Assembly (NCBI GenBank): GCA_017165825.1
Contig: CM029381.1
Span: 1,651,563-1,715,562 of the forward strand
Length of the DNA: 64,000 nucleotides
DNA from: Hepsetus odoe
Lineage: Eukaryota > Chordata > Actinopteri > Characiformes > Hepsetidae
Reading direction: 5' to 3'
Each line of letters begins with the position of its first letter. The first letter of the stretch is position 1. A model generated the notes under the pieces. The model ran no database searches, was not told the DNA's origin, and was given only the letters and a program-made list of their open reading frames with translations. Made by a program: the position numbers and the translations under genes. Shown here piece after piece: positions 33,794 through 46,342 of the stretch.

Positions 33794-34768
33794 AGTCAAC
33801 AGACCCAAACTCAAAATGAATCACCTTTAACAGAGTCAACAGACCCAAACTCAAAATGAATCACAGAGTCAATAGACCCAAACTCAAAATGAATCACAGA
33901 GTCAATAGACCTAAACTCAAAATGAATCACTTTTAACAGAGTCAACAGATCCAAACTCAAAATGAATCACAGAGTCAACAGACTCCAACTCAAAATGAAT
34001 CACCTTTAACAGAGTCAACAGACCCAAACTCAAAATGAATCACCTTCTTAGAGTCAACAGACCCCAGAATCACCATTAACAGAGTCAACAGACCCAAACT
34101 CAAAATGAATCACCTTTAACAGAGTCAACAGACCCAAACTCAAAATGAATCACCTTTAACAGAGTCAACAGACCCAGAATCACCATTAACAGAGTCAACA
34201 GACCCAAACTCAAAATGAATCCACCTTTAACAAGTCAACAGATATTTAGAATCACCATTAACAGAGTCAACAGACCCAAACTCAAAATAAATCACCTTTA
34301 ACAGAGTCAACAGACCCAAACTCAAAATGAATCACCTTTAACAGAGTCAACAGACCCAGAATCACCATTAACAGAGTCAACAGACCCAAACTCAAAATGA
34401 ATCACCTTTAACAGAGTCAACAGACCCAGAATCACCATTAACAGAGTCAACAGACCCAAACTCAAAATGAATCACCATTAACAGAGTTAACAGATCCAAA
34501 CTCAAAATGAATCACCTTTAATAGAGTCAACAGACCCAGAATCAAAATGAATCACCATTAACAGAGTTAACAGATCCAAACTCAAAATGAATCGCAGCAA
34601 ATAGAAGTCAACAGACCCAGATCAAAATGAATCATGCTAACAGAGTCAACAGACCCAAACTCAAAATGAATCACCATTAACAGAGTCAACAGACCCAAAC
34701 TCAAAATGAATCACCTTTAACAGAGTCAACAGACCCAAACTCAAAATGAATCACCTTTAACAGAGTCT

Positions 34769-36085
34769 AAGAGAGTGTTTCAGATAAAGTGGCCACTAAT
34801 TGGAAGTACAAGGTGGGTGTTTCAGATAAAGTGACAAATGAACACAAGGAGGCTGTTTCTAATACATTTCCAGGAACAAGATTTTTTCCAGTAAAGTGGC
34901 CACTGAGCAGAAGCTCCGGCTGGGTGTTTCAGATAAAGTGGCCAGTGGGTGGACAGCACGTTTAAAGACTAATGGGACGTGGTGCAGCTGGTTTGGATGG
35001 GACGGCGCAGATCTTGTGTATTCAAATTTGGACCATTGAGCCACAAAGACAGTAGTGAGAGTGTCTGAGATATTAACTCCCATTAAGGAAATGAAGTGAC
35101 TACGGCTGATCCAGGGCTGCCATTAACTACAGTATTAAGATAAGGAGCCGCTTTGACTCGGCTGTGTGTGTGTGTGTGTGTGTGAGAATCCTTTGTTTGG
35201 GTATCTGTTAGATTATGAAGGTAGAGGAGGAGGAGACGTTTCATTTAGACAGGATTACAGAGCGGTGCAGCAATCAACCATGAAAACGGTTTCAAACTGT
35301 GCACCTGGGAGCGATGACACTATAAAATGTTAGAAAAACAGGAATCAGAAGGTCAGTTAGAGGAACGCAGGAACCTCTCCAGCCATAGTAGAGGAATGTA
35401 GTGAGAGTATAGAGTAAAAAGTACAGGAATGTACAGAGAGTATAAACTGAAAGTATACAACAAATAATTATAATAACAGTAATGATAACAATAATAATAA
35501 TAATAATAATAACCTTTACTCCCTTATATGTGATTTTACTGTTTGGACTCAACTGCAACTTTTTGATCATGAGATCTGGGAGAAGATATGTGGAAGACAC
35601 CCAGGACTAGGAAACTATTCAAGTATTCTAAAATACAAGTATTGTTAATTTTAAAAAAAAAGTAAAAAAAAAAAACTTGGTTAGAGATGCCACGAAGTAG
35701 GTGGCAGTGCCTTAACCATTTATGTGTTGTGAGGCCACTAGGACCTGTTCCATCCTTGTCAAGGGGAGTGCTAGCATTCTCTCCTTTCATACAACACGAC
35801 GATAGGGGGCGCTCTCAGCGCTATTTACAGGCAAGCGAGGCGCTTTGTCTCAGGCGGTGACTGAGTTCAAATCTTTTATTTGCTTTTATTGTAATTTTGT
35901 AACATTACGTATATTATAGTGCTTGTATATCGTAATCATAATGTTATATTATTTATATAACTTCACTGAATCGTCAAATATGAAGACTTCTCAATGCCGC
36001 AAAGCCGCAATGCATCACGAACCAATCAGGAGGCAGATTGGGAGTTGTGCGCCTGTTTGGGGAAAACTGTAAGACGTTCATTAAA
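34769..36085. other. Intergenic DNA with short repeats
   Basis: Four short motifs of the type gtttcagataaagtggcca occur at 34785-34945. A GT run is at 35164-35184 and an AAT run at 35485-35512. No gene was recognised. Confidence 0.5.
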
Positions 36086-36257
36086 TAATAGAATAGAATA
36101 GAATAGAATAATCCTTTATTCTCCCACGAATGGGAAATTCGGGTGTTACAGGGCTCTTTAACAAGAAAGAACAGAAAGAAAGAGAGAATATATAAAAAAC
36201 AAATATAAAAAATATATAAAATATATAAAGATATCCATATACATATCATATACAGAG

Positions 36258-36310
<53 letters not shown>

Positions 36311-36357
36311 TTCAATAATATATATATATATATATATGTATATGTATATGTTTGAGG
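36086..36357. repeat. AATAG pentamer run and long AT microsatellite
   Basis: A gaatagaatagaatagaata run (about 36089-36110) precedes aatcctttattctcccacga, a pairing common in fish. From about 36258 to 36357 the sequence is nearly pure TA, with an interruption at 36307-36318. Confidence 0.9.
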
Positions 36358-37389
36358 GAACCAGATGGCCCAGGTCTGAGCGTCCCAGTGGAGAGAGGGT
36401 GATGCTCTGCATGCGTTCTTGGTGTTTGCATACAGCAAGTCTCGTGTCCTGTTTCCCGCGTGCAGCAGTGCACATCCTGGGTGAGAGTAGGCAGAGTGGA
36501 GGACAAGGAGCCGAGTGAGCGAGAACAATTAAATGTTATTTGTGCTTGTAAAATAAATATATTTCCAAAAACAATTCTACGATGCATTCTTTGCTAACTT
36601 CCTGGCTAGCGTTAGCCGCTTTACTTCGTCAATTTCCGTGTTTTTCAATGTTGTGTTCTTTCAGGTGAGTGTTTTTTTTTTGGGGGGGGGGCCGTTTATT
36701 ATACCGTTTATTCTTGTCATACTTTTTCTAATTAAAGGATTCAATCAAGAGAAGAGCTAAATAATAATAATAAAAAAACCGTGTTGTAACATAACATTTA
36801 ATAAAATAATTATTCGTGAATAAAAGTCCCCCCGTTGCAGACTTCCTTAGCTTCCGGCTAGCGTTAGCCCCCTAGCTTCTTAACTCTTCGTGTGTCGTGG
36901 GACGTTTTGGTTCAGTTCGGAGATGCCAACATTCTCAATAACCGATAATATCGTTACTAAATTAACAATCGGTTAATTTGGATTATAATTTTTTTCGAAT
37001 TTCCGTTCCACCTTAAATGTAGTTTTTTTCCGGTTTCGGAAACGGCTTTTTAGGTGGATTTAAGGTGGAACGAAGACGCCCCAGTATTTTATTTACAATT
37101 TTGTTTTTTTAAATATTTAATGGATTTAAAGTGTCATTTATTAATAATAAATGTCATTCAATACATAATCTATGTAGGAAAAAAAAACGAGTGAAAAACT
37201 TTTAAACAGGAAACGAAACCAGAAGGGCACATCCACCCTCATTTTAGAATTCCTCAACATCCACAACGAAACGATTGTTTTTAGTGGTGGTGAATGGAAG
37301 CACACGTTCCCAACCCCAACATACCTTTTTATCTCCTTTGCAAGCCCCCAGTGAAGTTCCACAAGTCTCCGAGTGGTTCTTTGGGACGG

Positions 37390-37530
37390 TGAAGATGGAA
37401 AATAGTAAAAACTTAACCAGTTCAGCCTCTCAGCGTCTCCCTCCACCACAAACCGGTTCAGTTTTAGTCCCAGATCTTCTCCAAACTCTGATAAAACAAC
37501 ATCTCAGGCACCAGGAAACGTCTTCATGTC
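37390..37530 (-). repeat. Dispersed repeat Y, copy 1
   Basis: The minus strand reads 'gggactaaaactgaaccggt' then 'gagggagacgctgagaggct'. This matches 49570-49705 and 60300-60440 on the plus strand. Confidence 0.55.
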
Positions 37531-39432
37531 TGTGAGGACATTTAGACATCTGGTTCCAGTTCTGATCCCACTCTGAGCTGTTTATTTCTAATTAATGGCG
37601 ATGATTCATCTGTTATCATTGTTGCTTTCTTTTCAGATCTACACAATCACACAGAGAAGAAAAGACATCCTGGGCCGGCTTATTTTGTGTATATTTTAAT
37701 TGGCACAGTTAACACAATATGAAGTAATCAGTGCTCCGAAACACAGCCTTAACGAACAGAACACAGACCAAAAAAAAAACAAAAAAAAAGTGCAAAAACA
37801 CCATTTGGCAGACATCACCAAAAAAGAGAGACGAGATAAAAGTGTATCGGCGTGGCAAAGCAGAGAAAAGAAATCCCGGGAGCACATTTTATTAGTCAAA
37901 ACCTTAAAAATAGACATTTTCTTCTTCTTCTTCTTCTTCTCCGCCATAGTTTACTCTTATTTATATATTTATATATATTTATATCTCTTTTTGGGCGGGG
38001 ATGATGGTGAGGGGGGGCCTGCAGGTGCCTAAAGTTTGGTGGCCTAAAAAGAGACGTGTGATGGGAGGTGAAAACAAAAAAGTAGCATATTTTCTAACTT
38101 TTTTACACTTTTTTCATATTTACAGCTCATTTCAGCAATAAAAAGAGAAGCGTTGAGAAACAGCGGCGCTTGGTAGAAGAGTTGAGATTCGGTCAGTATT
38201 GATTATGTCGATCAGATCGGAAGGTAGTTTTATAACGAGTGCAGTTCGGTCGGCATGAGAAAATTCAAAAATAATATTAATAAAAAATATATTCAGCATC
38301 CCGCTAAACTCAAATCGTTAGAATGGATTATGTGCCGGAGGCCGAGTCGTCGGCATGATGCTGATCCTGAGACGACATACAACGGAGAGATCGGATTAAA
38401 TTCACGTTAAAAATGAAAAATCGAGCAAAACAATCACAGATAATCATCGACAATGAAGGGTTTGCGCTGTGATTTGTCAACAAGGGAGGGGGTTGAGGGT
38501 GGAGTTATGTTTCCTGGATCCACAAATTAAAAGGACAGATAGAAGAAGTGAAGTCACACAATGACACTGAGACTTTTATTCTGTAATCATGGCACATCCT
38601 GCATAATTTAGTGCCTGATTTCTATTTAAAAACTATTTTAATATTGAATATTTTCGCCCCAACATGGTGGCGTGGATCTGGAGCTCATCACCCCCTAGGG
38701 GTGTGTGTGTGTGTGTGTGTTGGCCCTTCTTGACCTTTCACCCTACAAGTGTTATGCGCAAAAATATGTGCGTCTGAAGAGGATGTGTCCCAAATCAGCA
38801 ACAAAATAAAAGTCATTTGACATTTGTAACATTTGCTCACAGACCTTGGAAAAACTCCCAGTAACAGTCGTTATAAAGAAACCGTGCACTTTGTGTGGAA
38901 AATAACCCTCATGCAGGAGCCCATGGGTCCATGGGCAACTGTCGAAAGGAAGAAAACCACAGGGCCAGGAAGCCACCTTAAGGACCGAGGGGAACACACT
39001 CCTCCTGAAGCAGCATGATACAACCTCACTGTGACTATGCGGCTGCATTTGGAGATTTAAGGACTGGGCTTTTGCCCTGGGATGGTCTTCAGGAACCCCC
39101 GTCACCCTGGTTAGAATAAGCAGCTCTGAAAATGGATGATGTGCATCCAAAACCCAGTCTGGGTGCCTGGGATTGGTCAGGGCTGTTAGAGTCCTGTAAA
39201 GCGTGATCAGGCCCAAGTGTCTCATTGTTAATGATATATCATGCAGCCTTTGCCTCCCATGTAGGTCCTGATGGTGAGCAAAGAAACATCTGCTCTAGAC
39301 CAGCAATCTGGTTCAAACATCTGGGCTCTAGGCTTTTCCCCAAAAGCCAGTTCTCCCATCTTCAACAAGAAAATCGCACAAATACGTACGGTGTTGTTAT
39401 TGGGGATACTTGCAGAGTTAAAAAGCTGAGCA

Positions 39433-39760
39433 TCAAGAGGGACAAGGATGGACAGGATTAAAAATGAGTATATTAGAGGGACAGCTCAGGTTTGAAGTTT
39501 TGGAGACAAAGAGAGGGAAGTGAGACTGCGTTGGTTTGGACATGTCCAGAGCAGAAATGAGGATTATATCAGGAGAAGGATGTTGAGGAGCTATCAGGCA
39601 AGAGGAGAAGAGGCAGGACAAAGCGGAGATTTATGGACATGGTGAGAGAAGACGGAGGAAGAGTGGAAGAGGAAGACGCAGAGGACAGGAAGACTTGGAG
39701 ATGGACGATCCACTGTGGCGACCCCTAAATGGGAGCAGCCCAAAGAAGAAGAAGAAGATT
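39433..39760 (+). mobile_element. RTE LINE 3' fragment with tail
   Basis: It starts at 'gggacaaggatggacaggat', continues through 'ttggtttggacatgtccaga' and ends gcgacccctaaatgggagca followed by an AAG-rich tail. This is a 5'-truncated insertion, typical of LINEs. Confidence 0.85.
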
Positions 39761-40137
39761 GAGTTAACTTTTATTCCAGCAGGGACCGTGTCCACAGCAG
39801 CGAGTGGGTCTGTTGCGTCCACTGAAGTCACATCGGTTTAATTCGGCCTGAAAACGAATAAACGACCTGCTGCTTGATCGGATCCCAGGACAGACTGTTA
39901 TTGCTGTACAAGTTGATACTTGTATAAATTCTGTGTTTTTTGTTTATTTGCATATTTATTTGTAATGTTCTAGATTATTTACGGATGCTCTTCCAACGGG
40001 GAACAACAGTCTAGGCCAAGGGGCGGCGCTTTTTAAAGGGACCTTTTTTTATTATTGACCACACCTTAAAGCTTCTGATTGGTCATTTCGGGCACAGGGC
40101 AGGGGCATGAGTTGGACGACGGGCACTGAACACACTC

Positions 40138-40173
40138 TCTCACACACACACACGCACACACACACACACACGC
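40138..40173. repeat. CA microsatellite
   Basis: CA run with two CG interruptions. Confidence 0.85.
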
Positions 40174-40955
40174 AAAGGCAGGAGCGCAGTGTTGGTTGCT
40201 GGTCAGCTCGGCGTCGTGAGGCGTAGAAGCAAAATAAAACAAATTTTTAAAAAATGGACGTAGAATGTAAAACGAAAACGGGAACAGAAACAGGTGATAC
40301 GTTGGCGTTGGATCATTTTGCTCTTCTCTGATTGGCTGCATGGTTCAGACTCTCTCTACAGCAGACGCAGATTCAGACTTCTTCACCTCTGTCTGTTTAG
40401 TCCATCATTTTCTTCATCACTTTCTCTCAGTAAAGGACTGCTGTTTATTCCCTCGCGTCTGGTCGCTTGCACCGTGTCGTCCTCTCGCGCTTTTAGGATT
40501 CTGCAGCAAAAAAAGAATTAAAAGATTTGCTTTATCATTTCATTTAGTTCACCTTAAGTGGGATATTACATCACCACCCCCCCATTTCTAACATCTGTTA
40601 TTTTACCCACGCTGAGTTTAAACTGTGCCTTTAAGACATATGCACATGAGCTCTGTTCTGATTGGATGCTCTGCACTGTGCCTCATACCAAAAGAAATGT
40701 ATTAACTGAGTGATGGGGGAGAGGGAGGACCGTCAAACATGCCATTATGGTGTTAAAACATGAGAGTGAGAACAGCAAGCGCCAGTGCAGAGCGGCACGT
40801 CCTACATTCTGCCCTCGTTTTAAAGTGTGTAAGGTATATTTAGTCTTGTAGGACAGGTTCTCAAACGCGGGAGACACAGCGTCCATCTTTATTGATAATC
40901 AGGGACAATGCAGAGGCAAAGCACAGCACACGCATGCTTTTAGCATGCAGCCACC

Positions 40956-40986
<31 letters not shown>

Positions 40987-41317
40987 AGTCTCACCCTCAG
41001 GAGCACCTGGTAGGCCCATTTCCCGACCCTAATCCCACCAATAGAGGCCTGTAATCAAACACACAGCGGTGTCTCTTACCTTGATCACTTCTTTTGGCCG
41101 AAATTCAGCCATCAGTTCTGTCCTGCAGTTTTGTCTTTAAAATCCCTGATAATGTCCCTGTCTCCACCTCTAATTCAACAGGGCAGCTGTGTCCTAGTGT
41201 TCAGAGACCAGGTCTCAAGGTTCAGAGATCACAGAAGATCTTTGATCATGAAACTCAAAGTTCTGATTAAACTCTTTTGAACCACAAACAGTCCAGCAGG
41301 ACTTCAGGAGAACCACT

Positions 41318-41545
41318 AAAGGGAAGTAGTGGTCTAGTGTTAGGGACCAGGTCCCAGGACCTGAAAGATTGTGGGTTTGAATCACAGTAAGCTGCTCTAA
41401 GGTACCCTTTTGCAAGGTAGCGTCCCCATCATTGCTCCCCGGCTGCTGGATATGTCTGCCCCCTGCTGGATGGTGAGTTTGTTAAATACAGAGATGTATT
41501 TGGTTGGCTATCACAAATAGTCACTTACACCTTCACTTTCACTAA
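41318..41545 (+). mobile_element. SINE family 1 copy
   Basis: It has a head with aagtagtggtctagtgttag, a B box region (gtgggtttgaatcacag), the body 'gcgtccccatcattgctccc' and the tail 'acaccttcactttcac'. Confidence 0.8.
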
Positions 41546-42248
41546 AGGATGACAGTTAAATTGTTTATGAGCCGGATTTATCAGAAAGATCCCGAAAACG
41601 ACTGACACGTCACACCGTCCTGGACGTCGTTGGACTGGACATTCCAGAAATTTCATCTCTCGTGGGGACCCAGCAACAGAAATGAATGAGTTAAACAAAG
41701 ACTTCACCCCATTAATGTAGCGCTGAACTAATTGAATGTTTTATGTGGAAAGATTGGCGATTCAAAAACCAGAGAGAGGCATTTCCGTCCTCAATTATTC
41801 ATGCGACTGTTTTAATCTGTCGTTCATTAATTCATTATTAATTCTTTACTAAAAAAAAACCTCACAATAATTCAGACCCCGTGAACTGGGTCTTACATTC
41901 CGTGACAAAAGTGAAGAAAAGAGTGAAGAAAGAGTGAAGTGAGCAGGAAATGAACCGATCATTTTAAACAAGATTTCATCTTTAAAGGCATCAGGCTGCC
42001 TGATCTCAGGAAAGCGTTTCTTCTGCTGACTCCAGCATGAAGCTCAGACCTGTTCGGGTGTCCGAGGGCAACTTTCCAAACAGAAACACTAAACTTCTCT
42101 GGCATTTAACAATGAAAAGAAATCGTCTTCGCTCCTTTCGGTGATCCGTTCATCTTCTGCTCACGTGATGTTTCGAAGCCCAAACTTTTGCACGTCCCTT
42201 TATTTCATGAGTGCATGAGTGTCAGGACGGGACATGCTGATCCCTGTA

Positions 42249-43199
42249 CTAGGCTGGGTGAATTTTAGTACCTTTGGCGTTGGTGTCGAGGAAGACCTCT
42301 ACGTAGGATGTGGGGACATAACCCTCCTCTTCCTCGTTCCGCCGAACGCGCGTCCAGCCGTCTCCTTTGTCCTCCTCAATCACAAACAGCACCTCGCCTT
42401 CTGCCAGGGCCAGGGTGCCCTCGTTCTGTCCTGCAAAGACGGAGCGAGAGAGAGAGAGAAATACTGATATTAAATATTTCAATATTTAAGGAAAGTGAAT
42501 TACTCCGTGCCGGGGGAGAGGGAGGACCATCCTACCAACCAAGAGAGAGAGGACAGTTATACTGAGTGATGGGGGAGAGGGAGGACTGCCCTACCCACCC
42601 AGAGAGAGAGGAAAGTTATACTGAGTGATGGGGGGGAGGGAGGACCGCCCTACTCATCCAGCGTGATTGAGTGTGTGTGAGTGTGTGTGTGTGTGTGTCT
42701 GTGTTACCTTCAAACGGGTACAAAGCTTTGCAGGTTCCGATGGTGGGCAGCATTTCCTCATCAAACTCATCGAACTCCGGGTCGGTCTGAACTTTTGTCT
42801 GGACCTCAGAGCTCTGCTCTTCAGTGTAGCTGCCATCCGGACTGCTCCATCACACACACACACACACAGACACACACACACACGCGCACACACACGCGCA
42901 CACACATGCGCACACACACGCGCACACACACACACACACATATAACTATAGCAACTGTAGGACTGCAGGGAAAAGTCTGTAGTAACTGTGTAATAACAAT
43001 AATATAACAATAATGCAGGTTTAAATCATTTAACACAAACTCTATAGTTTATGCATAATGAAAGTGTAAATAGGGCTGATGTGTCTTGAATGTTAATAAA
43101 TGTGGGGTTGGCGTGGTTCAAGTCAGGACAGGACTGAGTCTGGGGCGGTCCGGAAGTGACACGGTTCAGGTTGGGTTTAGGGAGAACTTGGTTGGGAGT

Positions 43200-43245
<46 letters not shown>

Positions 43246-44281
43246 ACAGTACCTTTCCCGGTCCTGAGCGCAGCTGTTGGTGGGAGGCGGGGTGCTGTTC
43301 TGCGTCTCGTACACGACACTGTGTCTTTGGGATGATTCACTCCTTGTCGGCATTCGTCCCTCGACCTCCGCTAACCAGCCCTACACACACACACACACAC
43401 ACCCACACTGACGGGTTAGGTTGCAGCCTTAGGTATAATTCATTACATTTTTTCTTACAATATATAAAACTAAAAGAATGTGTCGTTTGACATTTTGTGA
43501 GAAGTGTGTGTTTAAACCTCAAATTTCTGCAGCTCGGCCTGCAGTTTGTCGATGTGCTGGGAATACTCAGCCAGACGGGGGTCCACACTGTTGGGGTCTC
43601 CCATCTGGGGGTTCTTCAGATACACATCCTTCATTTTGGTCAACGCGTCCCTGTGAGAGACACCGACACACACATACATTTACAAACTATAAACTGCCTT
43701 CAGTGCAGAATTTAAGTGTTTAAGGTGAACATCAGCATTCAATCTGGATTCACTGCCGTGTTTAAGGTGGATCAGTATTACATTTACATTTACATTTACG
43801 GCATTTAGCAGACGCTCTTATCCAGAGCGACTTACATGTCCTAATTACAGGGACAGTCCCCCTGGAGCAACTCAGGGTTAAGGGTCTTGCTCAGGGACCC
43901 AGTGGTGGTAGTGCTAGAGGTGGGATTCGAACCGGGGACCTCTTGATCCAGAGGTCTGTAGGCAAGTATCCTACCACTAGACCACCGCCACCCATTAATT
44001 AAGTATTAATGCTGGCTCCAAGTCAGTACTGAGGGTGAAACATCTGGTTTCATTACGATATTTAAGGTGGGTCTGTATTTGATCTGGCTTCACTGCAGTG
44101 TTTAAGGTGGAGCCTCGGAAACAGAAACAGGGCTCATTTTCTCCGGCTGGAGCTCTGCTGGCTGCAGGTACCTCTGATCCATCTCTTTCTGTATGTCTTT
44201 ATTTATGTCGTCAATCTTCGCCTGCAGTTTCTTCCTCCTCTGCTCCGGAGGCAGGTGACTGAAGTCCTCCGGATTTGCACC

Positions 44282-44318
<37 letters not shown>

Positions 44319-46309
44319 CAAAGAAAGCTGTCAGTACATGATCCTGGCTTAAGTCATGAAGGTGTGAACGCCTGTCTGAACTACCTGTCCCCAGAGTTAT
44401 GACTTCCACTCAGCCAATCAAGAGTGCTATAAAGCCCATGCACCCATCCTAGGCTCATTAATCAGGGGTCAGGGGCCAGTAGCTAATCGGGGACTTTACA
44501 CTGGTTGGCCGACTCTACAGTTCACAGTCGCAATATTTAAATATCGCAATATCTAAAAGCGTTTTCATGCCATGTGAAATTTATGCATTTTATTATGAAT
44601 TTAAATGCCTTTAAATGTCACGCACTGGCAGATTTACAGTCATTACACTCGTCTGTGTGCAAGCGTGCTCCACAAGCTGACTAGTGGAGATTACTATTGA
44701 TCTCCTGTTGCTGAGTCATCCTCTGCTTTTTACATTTTTTTTTCATCTTTTTCCTCAAGCATGACCCTGCTGAGCTGTTATCCACTCTGCCACTAGGTGG
44801 CAGCCTGTTACACTGGAAACAGGATTGAAAGGCCTTGTATATCATGCACTATATATATCCACCATCATTATAGTCACTATCAGCTATCAGTGCTAAACAG
44901 CTGATATATACATATTTTTTTCAATTTTAGCTTTTCTTTATTTTGAATATTAATCTCTTTTGAGTTTTAAAGCTTAAAGGAAACACTCTGAAACATCAAA
45001 AGGTACTTCAAAAATTCCATTACGAATCCAGCACTTAGCAACCCATGTGGCAAAAACCCAAACGCGATCCACGTTTACTCGTATGCAACGTCTGAACCAT
45101 TGCAGCTCACAGCACTCATGCAACAAGACACAAAGACATGCAACATCTCAGTGACCGCAACACACACTGACGTTCGCTTCGACACAACTGAAATTGTTTT
45201 TAACATTAACGTGATGCTCCGCCTCCTCCAGATGTGGTTGGGTTCCAGATTCTGCTTCTTTAGAACTGGAGCTACGTCACTGACACTGGAAGTCAATAGT
45301 CACCCAAATAGTCACCCATTTCACCCCATCAGCCTCCTCCAGCTCTTTGTTAAGGTGGAGCAGGTCTCATGAAGGTGGATCAACTTGGGACTCCTCACTG
45401 ATCCTGGAGTCTAAAACCTAACTAACTTTGTACTGTAAGTATACCCAAGGGGGTTGGGTAGCCGGTTGACCTTGGAGCTGATCTAGAATCAGTCCTAACT
45501 ACGGAAGCATCTGATCCCAGATCAGTCTGAATTGGCTTGAAGCATCAGCGGCGTAGTTCCGGTCCTAAAGGAGCTAAATCTGGACCACATTTTGGGGAGT
45601 GAGCAGGTGAGTGTTAGAGCAGGGGTGGTGTATTTAAGTGCTGATCCAGGATCAGGTTCCTGTCTTATTAGCAGGATGTTCATTATCTTCACTGGATCTT
45701 TTCATTTATTAATTCAACTGGTAATTACACACATACGCTGTTCTGCTCGTGACCCAGAGACAAATCAAACAGATTCCATCCCATAATTAATATGTTATCA
45801 TAGAAACAATGACAGACAGACAGACAGACAGACAGACAAAGAGGGTGGCGACGGGTTCCGGATCACCTCCATAAGGTTCCGCACGTGGGCACTGAGCGAG
45901 ATCTACGCGGGGTTGGTCGCCACAAAAACAGGAAGGACAAAAATGAAAGAAAAAAAAAAGACAACAACAGGCAAATAAACAAGACGCACAGACAGGCAAA
46001 CACGTTTTCTGAGCTCAAACCACACGGGAAAAACGTGGCAAATAATGATAACTTTAAAAAAGCATTTCAAAAAAAGGCAGTCGCTGTTAGAAACCCGGGT
46101 TACTATGGAAACATGGAGCATGCTACGGTCATGCCGCTAGGGACATGCTGAAGGAGAGAGACATGCTTACCAGCTTGAGAGAGAGCTTCTCGGAGGAGAG
46201 AGAGAGAGAGAGAGAGAGTGATGGAGGGAGGGAAAGGGAAACAGAAAGAGAAAAATGGTATCAGAGGAGCAACGGTATCAGGCTGTTCACACTCTGATAC
46301 ACACCAGTT

Positions 46310-46342
<33 letters not shown>

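Larger units (their letters stand above)
32885..34768. repeat. 40-bp minisatellite with several inserted SINEs
   Basis: The consensus unit is acccaaactcaaaatgaatc plus acctttaacagagtcaacag (40 bp). Shorter variants have lost 'aaactcaaaatg' or 'ctttaa'. The dense array runs 33797-34768. Isolated units at 32885-32945 and 33495-33590 show that it once extended left and was split by SINEs. Confidence 0.9.
36358..42248. other. Intergenic region downstream of fnbp1, possibly including its 3' UTR
   Basis: No coding exon was recognised. Repeats here are listed separately. A minus-strand AATAAA lies at 42204-42199, only about 45 nt after the fnbp1 stop; the true 3' UTR may extend further left, but I cannot place its end. 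The two gctagcgttagcc segments at about 36605 and 36857 are similar to each other. Confidence 0.45.

Noticed and set aside
33797..34768. A regularly spaced repeat array that could suggest CRISPR
   Set aside because: Units are contiguous with no unique spacers, there are no cas genes, and the genome is vertebrate.
35974..36528. A 184-codon minus-strand frame with YIYIYI and LSFFLFFL runs
   Set aside because: Driven by the TA microsatellite and low-complexity flanks.
42654..43010. CA/GT-repeat frames around fnbp1 exons (for example 42654-43010 minus)
   Set aside because: Only the segment 42841-42708 is a real exon, and in a different frame; the rest is microsatellite.
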